6,024 nucleotides of DNA from JAOPZY01 sp036495025. Lineage in GTDB: Bacteria > Actinomycetota > CADDZG01 > JAHWKV01 > JAOPZY01. Positions 1-5,662 of this stretch are shown in pieces (within the stretch, counting starts at the first letter, position 1; each line of letters opens with the position of its first letter). The stretch lies in the NCBI GenBank assembly GCA_036495025.1, contig DASXNO010000014.1, positions 1 through 6,024 on the forward strand, given 5' to 3'. Position numbers and translations under genes: made by a program. The notes below the pieces were generated by a model. The model did no database searches and was not told the origin of the DNA. It saw only the letters and a program-made list of their open reading frames with translations.

Positions 1-942
1 GAGATCTTCGGCTTCGTCGGCCCCAACGGTGCCGGCAAGACGACGACCTTCCGCATCCTCGCTACCCTCCTGGAGCCCAGCTCCGGGCGCGCCCTGATCG
101 ACGGCATCGAGGTGACGGATGACCCGTACGCCGCCCGCGACCACATCGGGTACATGCCCGACTTCTTCGGCGTCTACGACCGCCTGACCGCCTGGGAGTA
201 CCTGGCCTTCTACGCCCGGTGCTACGACATCCACGGGTCCCGGGTCGACCGCGTGGTGAGCGACCTCCTCGAGCTCGTGCGCCTGGAGGACCGGCGCAAC
301 TCGTCGGTGGACACCCTCTCCCGGGGCATGAAGCAGCGGCTCTGCCTGGCCCGGGCGCTGGTGCACGATCCCAAGGTGCTGCTCCTCGACGAGCCGGCAT
401 CTGGCCTGGATCCCCTCGCCAGGGTCGAGCTGCGGGAGCTGCTGAAGGAACTCCGGGAGATGGGCAAGACGATCCTGATCTCGAGCCACATCCTGCCCGA
501 GCTGACCGAGGTCTGTACCTCGTTCGGCATCATCGACCACGGCTGCATTCTGGCCAGCGGCCCCCTGGACACCCTTCAGTCCGCGGTCGGCGCTCGCCGG
601 GTTCGGGTCCGGGTGGTGGGCGACCTCGACGAGGCGACCAGGGTTGCCGAAGACCTGCCCGAGGTCCAGGGCGTGCGGGTGACGGAGGACATCATCGAGA
701 TCACCTACGGGGCCAGGGAACCGGGGGATGTCGATCCCGCCGAGTCGCTGCTCCGGTCGCTGATGGAGGGAGGGGTGAGGGTCCGGGCCTTCACGCCGGT
801 CGAGGAGGACCTCGAGACAGCCTTCCTGCGAGTCATGGGGACGCCGGACAGGCTGGTGTCGCCATTCGCCGAGGAATCCGGGGCGCCAGAGCGTTCTGCC
901 GGCCAGGAGAGGGCGATCCTCCCGACGAAGGGACCGTCATAG
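1..942 (+). CDS. ABC-2 type transporter ATP-binding protein (5' partial)
   Basis: This is the cytoplasmic ATPase subunit of an ABC transporter; it should hydrolyse ATP to drive the permease encoded next. The window opens inside the gene, and 313 residues are visible. Walker A (GPNGAGKTT, residues 7-15, Lys13) lies at the very start, so roughly 30 N-terminal residues are probably missing. The ABC signature is LSRGM (106-110), Walker B is VLLLDEP with Asp130 and Glu131, the D-loop is SGLD, and the H-loop His is residue 163 (SSHIL). The Q-loop position reads GYMPD (Asp54), where most ABC ATPases have Gln. Residues about 195-290 form an extra C-terminal region like the DUF4162 domain often found on ABC-2 ATPases, followed by a hydrophilic tail. 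The GTG at 112 is in frame but lies after Walker A, so it is not the real start. The substrate cannot be read from the sequence. Confidence 0.95.
   Translation, partial: EIFGFVGPNGAGKTTTFRILATLLEPSSGRALIDGIEVTDDPYAARDHIGYMPDFFGVYDRLTAWEYLAFYARCYDIHGSRVDRVVSDLLELVRLEDRRNSSVDTLSRGMKQRLCLARALVHDPKVLLLDEPASGLDPLARVELRELLKELREMGKTILISSHILPELTEVCTSFGIIDHGCILASGPLDTLQSAVGARRVRVRVVGDLDEATRVAEDLPEVQGVRVTEDIIEITYGAREPGDVDPAESLLRSLMEGGVRVRAFTPVEEDLETAFLRVMGTPDRLVSPFAEESGAPERSAGQERAILPTKGPS
928..933 (+). promoter_or_regulatory. Ribosome binding site of the permease gene
   Basis: AAGGGA lies inside the end of the ATPase gene and is separated by 9 bases from the ATG at 943. It is a moderate Shine-Dalgarno match. 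It supports translation of the permease from an ATG that immediately follows the ATPase stop codon TAG (940-942). Confidence 0.5.
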
Positions 943-2049
943 ATGGGCTCCGCCGGAACGCTGCTCCGCCCCTTCCTCAACCCGATCGTGGACAAGGAGC
1001 TGCGGTCGCGCATGCGGACGGGGCGGGCGAGCCTCATGATCTCCTTCTACCTCCTCACCCTGGCCGGCGTCGGATGGTTCACCTACGTCGTCGTTGGGCG
1101 CCAGGCAGCGGGCGGGGTCGCCAACGGGCAGTTGAGCGTCCACGTCGGCACGACGATCTTCCGGGCGCTGGCCGTGTGGCAGCTCGTCCTCATCCTGTTC
1201 ATCGCCCCCGTCCTGACCTCTGCGGCCATCGCCGGCGAGAAGGAACGCCAGACCCTCGATCTCCTGCTGTGCACCCGGGTGCGCCCGTCGTCGATCGTGA
1301 TCGGCAAGCTGGTCGCCTCGCTGCTGTTCGCCCTGCTGCTCCTGGTCGCCTCGGTGCCCGTCTTCAGCGTCGTCTTCCTCTTCGGCGGGGTGGAGCTCTC
1401 GCAGGTGATCGGCGTTGCCGCAGTGCTGGGGGTGACGGCGGTGGTCTTCGGGGCGATCGGCCTGTTGTGTTCGACGGTCATGCGCCGCCCGACGGGGGCC
1501 ACCGTCGTGGCGTACATCACGGCCTTCCTCTACCTCATCGTCCCGCTGGGCACGTCGATCATCTTCCCGACATCGATCGCCTCCCGGACGGTGCAGGCGT
1601 ACGCGGACATCGCCAACCCGGCCTTCGTCCTCGGCTCCACGCTGCTCGACACCCCCATCCGCTCCCCCATCAACGCCCCTCCACCGCCACCGTCCGTCGC
1701 CACCTACGGAAGCGGGGGGACGAGCTGCACCGTGACATCGACCGGCTCGGTCTGCACGAGCGTCGGCCCCGCCGCGCCGCTCGGGGCTCAGCCGGCCCCC
1801 ACCCCCATCCCGCAGAACGACAAGGTGCAGGCAGGGGTCTTCAAGGGGCTCCGGGCCTGGCAGGCCTTCGCGACCTCCAGCGTGGTGGTGGTGGCCATCG
1901 TCGTGGCGATGAGCGTGGCGATCCTTTCGAAGCGACCGGTGCACCTCGCCCTCTGGCGCCGGCGCCGTCGCAGGGATGTGCCTCCCCGGCAGGAGACGGG
2001 TCCCGAGCTGCGCCAGGCGGTCCGCTCGGAGAGCACCGCCGGTGAGTGA
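943..2049 (+). CDS. ABC-2 type transporter permease
   Basis: This 368-residue polytopic protein is the membrane partner of the preceding ATPase. A cytoplasmic N-terminus (NPIVDKELRSRMR, residues 13-25), typical of ABC-2 permeases, precedes about six hydrophobic segments near residues 31-51, 77-98, 122-147, 154-176, 186-210 and 310-328. Between helices 2 and 3 is the coupling segment IAGEKERQTLDLLL (96-109), followed by RVRPSSIVIGK. This Glu-Lys-Glu motif is characteristic of ABC-2 permeases and is expected to contact the ATPase. A loop of about 100 residues between the last two helices is rich in Pro, Ser and Thr and carries Cys262 and Cys271; it probably faces outside. The C-terminus is strongly basic (RRRRRR, 339-344), hence cytoplasmic. 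The ATG follows the ATPase stop with no gap, and the gene's own end overlaps the next gene by 8 bp. Its substrate and direction of transport are unknown. Confidence 0.92.
   Translation: MGSAGTLLRPFLNPIVDKELRSRMRTGRASLMISFYLLTLAGVGWFTYVVVGRQAAGGVANGQLSVHVGTTIFRALAVWQLVLILFIAPVLTSAAIAGEKERQTLDLLLCTRVRPSSIVIGKLVASLLFALLLLVASVPVFSVVFLFGGVELSQVIGVAAVLGVTAVVFGAIGLLCSTVMRRPTGATVVAYITAFLYLIVPLGTSIIFPTSIASRTVQAYADIANPAFVLGSTLLDTPIRSPINAPPPPPSVATYGSGGTSCTVTSTGSVCTSVGPAAPLGAQPAPTPIPQNDKVQAGVFKGLRAWQAFATSSVVVVAIVVAMSVAILSKRPVHLALWRRRRRRDVPPRQETGPELRQAVRSESTAGE
2028..2033 (+). promoter_or_regulatory. Ribosome binding site that fixes the GTG start at 2042
   Basis: GGAGAG lies inside the end of the permease gene, 8 bases before GTG 2042. 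It favours that GTG over the in-frame ATG at 1976, which would give a 74-bp overlap and a 22-residue, Arg-rich extension that looks like out-of-frame permease sequence. Confidence 0.6.
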
Positions 2050-3688
2050 GCCGGAGAGGCCGTTGTCGGTCGTGGGGGTCCTGGAGGGCTTCCGGCGCCG
2101 GGCGCTCGCCGACGAGGCACTGCGCTGGGGACTGCGGGCCGCCATCGGCGTCTGCGGTTGGGGCATCGCTGCGCTGATCGCCTCCCGCATCTGGCCCATC
2201 GGGAGCGTGCTCGCGATCTGGGGGGCGGGAGCCGCAGTCCTCGTGGCGGCGGCAGGGGTGGCCTGGGTGCGCAGCCGGCCCGATCTGGGCCGCGTGGCAC
2301 GCACCGCCGACGCCCGGCTCGGCCTTGCGGAACGCCTCGCCTCGGCCCATGCCTTCGCCGGCGCCGCCGGCAGCGGGGGGGCCGGCGCCGGCGAGCCAGG
2401 TGAGCTGCCCGCCCTGCTCGAGGCCGACGCCCTTGCTCACGCCACCGGCCGGCAGCCCGGCGAGGCGTACCCGATCCGGCGGCACCGTCCCTCGGCGCTG
2501 ATCGCCGGGAGCTCGGCCCTGGCCCTCGTGGTGCTGACATTCCTACCGAACCCCATGGATGCAGTCGTCGCTCAGCGCCGCGCCGACCAGGCGATGGTCA
2601 AGAGCGTCACCGCGCAGGTGGGCAAGCAGGAGGAGGCGGTGCGCGGGGCCGAGGGCAAGCACCCGAGCGACCAGCAGAAGGCGGTCGACGCGGCCCTCAA
2701 CGACGCCCTGAAGAAGCTCGCCTCCGCGAGCTCGCCCAAGGACGCGCTCCAGGACCTCGCCGCGTTGTCCGACAAGCTCCAGTCCCTCGCCAACCCCTCG
2801 ACGTCGGGGCAGGTGGCCGGCGCCTCGTCTGCGGGCGCCGCGCTGGGTGGGACCCCGGCGGGGAACGTGCTGGGTGGGTCGCTGTCGAGCGGCCAGCTCG
2901 CGACCGCCGCCCAGCAGGCCCGCCAGCTCGCCGGCGCACTGGCGGGCCTCACGCCCGACCAGCGCCGGCAACTGGCCCAGGCGCTTGGCGATGCCGCCAA
3001 CTCCGCGGGTGACTCGCCGCTGGGCACTGCCCTGTCGCAGGCAGCCGGCGCCCTGTCGGCCGGCGACGTCGGCGGTGCCCGACAGTCCCTGAACAAGGCA
3101 TCGGGGGCTCTCTCCGACCTCGCGCAGCAGCAGGCCGGCGAGCAGTCCCTCGCGCAGGCCCAGGCCGCCGTGCAGCAGGCACTTGCGCAGGCAAACCAGG
3201 CCGCTGGCCAGGCCCAGGCGTCCCAGAACCAGGCGCAAGGCCAGGGGCAGGGCTCCGGCAGCGGGAGCGGCTCAGGGAATGGGAGCGGTGGGGGCCCGGG
3301 GACCGGCAGCGGGAGCGGCTCCGGGAGTGGGAGCGGCTCCGGGAGTGGGAGCGGCTCCGGGAGTGGGAGCGGGAGTGGCAGCGGGACCGGTGGGGGAAGC
3401 GGCGCCGGCAATGGCAGCGGCGGTGGCAGCGGCTCCGGCGGGGTGGCGGCTCCGCCCAACGAGAAGGTCTACGTCCCGAAGACCGGTGCCGCCCCGGGCA
3501 CGCAGCCCCTCCCGGCGGGTCCCCTCGGCCCGGGCCAGAGCGTTGCGCAGACCGGGTACCAGTCGGTCATCGGCAGCTACGCCCACGTGGAGCTCAACGC
3601 CCTCGACCAGACCGTGCTCCCGCCGTCGGAACGCGACCTCGTCCAGCAGTACTTCGCCGGCCTCGACCAGCAAGGACCGACACCGTGA
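2042..3688 (+). CDS. Membrane protein with Ala/Gln-rich and Gly/Ser-repeat region, possibly DUF4175-like N-terminus
   Basis: The function of this 548-residue protein is unknown. Two hydrophobic helices (about 31-48 and 53-77) are followed by a basic segment containing RTADARLGLAERLASA (87-102). That resembles the 'AxRxDxRLGLxERLxSA' stretch between helices in DUF4175-like proteins. A third helix spans 151-168. Positive charges suggest that the N-terminus and the 78-150 loop are cytoplasmic, so the large C-terminal part would be extracytoplasmic. Residues about 180-400 are Ala/Gln/Leu-rich and look helical, possibly coiled coil. Residues about 404-469 are almost pure Gly/Ser, followed by a more complex tail (about 473-548) with GYQSVIGSYAHVELNALDQ and PPSERDLVQQYFAGL. 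This tail resembles those of proteins encoded beside MoxR/DUF58 genes in other high-GC bacteria. The GTG start overlaps the permease stop (GTGAGTGA), and the 3' end overlaps the MoxR start by 4 bp. The gene is confident; the family and topology are tentative. Confidence 0.85.
   Translation: MSEPERPLSVVGVLEGFRRRALADEALRWGLRAAIGVCGWGIAALIASRIWPIGSVLAIWGAGAAVLVAAAGVAWVRSRPDLGRVARTADARLGLAERLASAHAFAGAAGSGGAGAGEPGELPALLEADALAHATGRQPGEAYPIRRHRPSALIAGSSALALVVLTFLPNPMDAVVAQRRADQAMVKSVTAQVGKQEEAVRGAEGKHPSDQQKAVDAALNDALKKLASASSPKDALQDLAALSDKLQSLANPSTSGQVAGASSAGAALGGTPAGNVLGGSLSSGQLATAAQQARQLAGALAGLTPDQRRQLAQALGDAANSAGDSPLGTALSQAAGALSAGDVGGARQSLNKASGALSDLAQQQAGEQSLAQAQAAVQQALAQANQAAGQAQASQNQAQGQGQGSGSGSGSGNGSGGGPGTGSGSGSGSGSGSGSGSGSGSGSGSGSGTGGGSGAGNGSGGGSGSGGVAAPPNEKVYVPKTGAAPGTQPLPAGPLGPGQSVAQTGYQSVIGSYAHVELNALDQTVLPPSERDLVQQYFAGLDQQGPTP
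3305..3376 (+). repeat. 18-bp tandem repeat coding for Gly-Ser dipeptides
   Basis: Four 18-bp units lie end to end. The two central ones (3323-3340 and 3341-3358) are identical copies of gggagtgggagcggctcc, and the outer two are diverged. Each unit encodes three Gly-Ser pairs, so gain or loss of a unit keeps the reading frame. The array sits within a wider Gly/Ser-coding stretch (about 3250-3441), where looser variants of the same unit occur. Confidence 0.85.
3672..3676 (+). promoter_or_regulatory. Ribosome binding site of the MoxR-family gene
   Basis: AAGGA lies 8 bases before GTG 3685, inside the end of the preceding gene. Together with the GTGA stop/start overlap at 3685-3688, it supports GTG 3685 as the start and coupled translation. 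Confidence 0.55.
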
Positions 3689-4695
3689 CCGACCACGATG
3701 GCTCCCCTGCACCCGAAGCCGTCACCCCGGAGACCTTCGTCGCCTGCGCCCAGGCCATCGAGCGGGAGCTCCGCACCGTCATGGTCGGGCAGGCGGACCT
3801 CCTGCGCGACACACTCGTCAGCCTCCTTGCCGGCGGCCACGTGCTGCTGGAGGGGGTGCCGGGCCTCGGCAAGACGGTGCTGGTGCGAACGCTCGGGCAG
3901 GTGCTCACCCTGGCGTTCTCCCGGATCCAGTTCACGCCCGACCTCATGCCTGCCGACATCGTCGGCACCAACATCATCCAGGAGACCGAGGGCGGCCGGC
4001 GCTTCGCCTACCACCCCGGGCCCATCTTCGCCAATCTGGTCCTGGCCGACGAGGTCAACCGGGCGACCCCCAAGACCCAGAGCGCCATGCTCGAGGCCAT
4101 GCAGGAGCGGTCGGTGACGGTCGGAACCGAGACCCGGCGGCTCCCCGCCCCCTTCTTCGTCCTCGCCACCCAGAACCCCATCGAGCTCGAAGGGACCTAC
4201 CCCCTGCCGGAGGCCCAGCTCGACCGGTTCCTGTTCAAGGTCCTCGTGCCGTTCCCCCCGGCAGAGGACCTGATGGAGATCGCCAAGCGCACGACCGGGG
4301 ACGTGACGGCCACGACGGCGCCGGTCGCCGACGCCCAGCGCCTGCTCGGCATGATCGCCCTCGCCCGGAAGGTCCCGGTGGCCGACCATGTGCTCGACTA
4401 CGGCGTGCGGCTGATCTCGGCCACCCACCCCGACCGCTCGCCCAACGCCGACGTCAGGCGGTACGTGCGCTTCGGCGCCAGCCCCCGCGGCCTGCAGGCG
4501 ATGGTGTCGGCGGGCAAGGTCCGGGCGTTGCTCGCCGGGCGCTTCAACGTCGCCTTCGAGGACCTGCAGGCCGCGGCACTGCCGGCCCTGCGCCACCGGG
4601 TCCTCGTGAACTTCGAGGCCGAGGCTGCGGGTGTCGCCGCGGACGGTCTCGTGTCCGAGCTGCTGGAGTCCGTGGTCCCCGACCCGGTGCCCTGA
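3685..4695 (+). CDS. MoxR-family AAA+ ATPase
   Basis: This 336-residue cytoplasmic AAA+ ATPase has the usual full length of MoxR proteins. In order it shows Walker A GVPGLGKT (57-64, Lys63), the MoxR-specific stretch RIQFTPDLMPADIVG (80-94), Walker B LVLADEVNR (118-126, Asp122 and Glu123), sensor 1 ATQNP (161-165, Asn164), the EGTYPLPEAQLDRF segment (169-182) with Arg181 as probable arginine finger, and sensor 2 GASPRG (264-269, Arg268). All expected catalytic residues are present. MoxR ATPases form ring oligomers and act with VWA-domain proteins in maturing or assembling protein complexes; several work at the cell envelope. The DUF58 and BatA-like genes downstream are the expected partners. 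The start is GTG at 3685, overlapping the previous stop by 4 bp. The specific client is unknown; the Gly/Ser-rich protein or the ABC transporter upstream are candidates only by position. Confidence 0.96.
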   Translation: MTDHDGSPAPEAVTPETFVACAQAIERELRTVMVGQADLLRDTLVSLLAGGHVLLEGVPGLGKTVLVRTLGQVLTLAFSRIQFTPDLMPADIVGTNIIQETEGGRRFAYHPGPIFANLVLADEVNRATPKTQSAMLEAMQERSVTVGTETRRLPAPFFVLATQNPIELEGTYPLPEAQLDRFLFKVLVPFPPAEDLMEIAKRTTGDVTATTAPVADAQRLLGMIALARKVPVADHVLDYGVRLISATHPDRSPNADVRRYVRFGASPRGLQAMVSAGKVRALLAGRFNVAFEDLQAAALPALRHRVLVNFEAEAAGVAADGLVSELLESVVPDPVP

Positions 4696-5582
4696 CGGAC
4701 GCGACCGCCGCGTCACTCGGCCTGTCCCCGAGCCTGCTGTCCCGGCTCGACCGGCTCACGTTCCGGTCCCGGCGGTCCGTGCAGGGAACCGGGGCGGGGC
4801 AGCGACTGTCGCCCCGCCCGGGGACGTCGGCGGAGTTCTCGGACTTCCGAACCTACGTCGCCGGGGACGACTACCGCCGTCTTGACTGGAACGCGTACGC
4901 CCGCCTCGACCGCCTGATGCTGCGCCTCTACCTCGGCGAGGAGGACCTCTCGGTCCACCTCTTCGTGGACTCCAGCGAGTCGATGCGCTGGGGGCGGCCC
5001 CCGAAGGATGCTGCGAGCCGCTCCATCGCGGGCGCCCTCGCCTACGTCGCGCTCGCGGGCCAGGACCGGCTCTCGGTGACCGGCTTCGCCGACCGCGTGA
5101 CGGCACGCCTCCGCCCTCAGCGGGGCCGGCAGAGCTGCCCCAGGGTCTGGGACGTCCTGGGTTCACTCGGCGCCGGCACGGCGAGCAACTTCGCCAGCCT
5201 GCTGGCCGTGGCGGGATCCCTGCGGCCCGGTGTCAGCGTCATCATCTCCGACTTCCTGACCGAGTCCGGCCTCGGCTCGGTGCTGGCGGCGCTGCGGTCC
5301 GCCCGCCAGCAGGTGGTGCTGCTGCAGGTGCTCGCCCCGCAGGAGCTCGACCCCGACGTGGCCGGCGACGTGGCGCTCACGGACGTCGAGACGAAGGCCA
5401 GCATCGAGGTGACCGTGACCCCCGCGCTCCTGCAGCGCTACCACGAAGCCCTCGACGACCACACCACCCGCCTGATCGCGCTCGCCAGGGCCCATCAGGC
5501 GCTGTGGCACCGGGTCCGCAGCGACGCCCCGATCGACCTCCTCGTGATGGACACGTTCCGCCGGATCGGGCTGCTGGCATGA
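4692..5582 (+). CDS. DUF58 domain protein with intact MIDAS motif; probable CTG start
   Basis: This soluble DUF58 protein is 296 residues long if it starts at CTG 4692. The DUF58 hallmark runs from EFSDFRTYVAGDDYRRLDW (48-66) through NAYARLDRLMLRLYLGEEDL. It continues into a VWA-like fold with a complete metal-binding DxSxS motif, DSSES (Asp93, Ser95, Ser97), and a later Asp in VIISDFL (183-189). No membrane segment is present. Proteins of this kind are encoded beside MoxR ATPases and are thought to be their adaptor or partner. The frame has no ATG, GTG or TTG for roughly 200 bases before 4692 or between 4692 and 4779. The GTG at 4779 would remove the segment LSPSLLSRLDRLTFRSRR (11-28), which resembles the usual DUF58 N-terminus. 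CTG 4692 overlaps the MoxR stop as CTGA, matching the 4-bp overlap style of this operon, so I prefer it; no good ribosome binding site is seen. The gene is certain; the start is not. Confidence 0.88.
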   Translation: MTDATAASLGLSPSLLSRLDRLTFRSRRSVQGTGAGQRLSPRPGTSAEFSDFRTYVAGDDYRRLDWNAYARLDRLMLRLYLGEEDLSVHLFVDSSESMRWGRPPKDAASRSIAGALAYVALAGQDRLSVTGFADRVTARLRPQRGRQSCPRVWDVLGSLGAGTASNFASLLAVAGSLRPGVSVIISDFLTESGLGSVLAALRSARQQVVLLQVLAPQELDPDVAGDVALTDVETKASIEVTVTPALLQRYHEALDDHTTRLIALARAHQALWHRVRSDAPIDLLVMDTFRRIGLLA

Positions 5583-5662
5583 AATTCTTTGCTTCGCTGA
5601 CCGCGCCAGACGGGGTAGGACAAGCAAAGAATCTCAACCGTGCCACGGAGGCGCGGCCGTGA
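5579..5662 (+). CDS. Possible 27-residue coupling peptide
   Basis: An ATG at 5579 overlaps the DUF58 stop as ATGA. Its frame stays open for 27 codons and ends in TGA at 5660-5662, which overlaps the GTG start of the BatA-like gene as GTGA. It begins MKFFASLTAP and shows no recognisable domain or convincing membrane segment. Its codon use (AAA, TTT, AAT) differs from the GC-ending codons of its neighbours, and it largely coincides with the palindrome at 5581-5635. No clear ribosome binding site precedes the ATG. It could be a short translated leader that carries ribosomes between two genes, or simply spacer sequence that happens to be open. I consider a functional peptide unlikely but coupling possible. 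Confidence 0.2.
   Translation: MKFFASLTAPDGVGQAKNLNRATEARP
5581..5635 (+). repeat. AT-rich imperfect palindrome / hairpin between the DUF58 and BatA-like genes
   Basis: A perfect 11-bp inverted repeat (ATTCTTTGCTT at 5584-5594, AAGCAAAGAAT at 5622-5632) is centred on base 5608. Symmetry continues on both sides of the arms. Outside them, 5581-5582 pair with 5634-5635 across one mismatch. Inside them, 5597-5605 and 5611-5619 can pair with two mismatches and one G-U, leaving a five-base loop (5606-5610). The whole can fold as one long hairpin beginning at the DUF58 stop codon. No T-run follows it on either strand, so it does not look like an intrinsic terminator. The arms are strikingly AT-rich for this sequence, which suggests an inserted repeat unit or an RNA processing or stability element. 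Confidence 0.75.
5647..5651 (+). promoter_or_regulatory. Strong ribosome binding site of the BatA-like gene
   Basis: GGAGG lies 7 bases before GTG 5659. It is the best Shine-Dalgarno match in the window and lies outside the upstream hairpin, so the hairpin would not hide it. It indicates that this gene can begin translation independently of DUF58. Confidence 0.7.

Noticed and set aside
1976..2041. ATG at 1976 as the start of the repeat-rich membrane protein
   Set aside because: It would overlap the permease by 74 bp and add an Arg-rich stretch. GTG 2042 has GGAGAG at proper spacing and a short overlap.
219..2045. 608-codon open frame on the + strand
   Set aside because: Its product is Arg/Pro/Gly-rich with no domain, and it lies out of frame across two clear ABC transporter genes. 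Long false frames are expected at this GC content.
937..2304. 455-codon open frame on the - strand
   Set aside because: It runs antisense to the permease and the next gene, and its product is low-complexity (His/Arg/Asp/Gly-rich) without recognisable motifs.
3305..3376. CRISPR-like array
   Set aside because: The 18-bp units are directly adjacent with no spacers and encode Gly-Ser pairs in frame.
2572..3459. 295-codon - strand frame with a Pro-Leu-Pro-Glu repeat
   Set aside because: The repeat is only the reverse complement of the Gly/Ser-coding DNA. The rest has no domain, and the + strand gene fits the operon.
3183..4691. Upstream extension of the DUF58 frame suggesting a 799-residue fusion
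   Set aside because: The added part is Arg/Ala/Pro-rich, out-of-frame sequence of the repeat protein and MoxR genes. DUF58 homology begins only after about 4720.
3577..4716. 379-codon open frame on the - strand
   Set aside because: It is antisense to a complete MoxR gene with all catalytic motifs, and its own product has no recognisable features.
5581..5640. Intrinsic transcription terminator at the palindrome
   Set aside because: The stem base is AT-rich and no T-run follows on either strand. The BatA-like gene downstream completes the same functional set.
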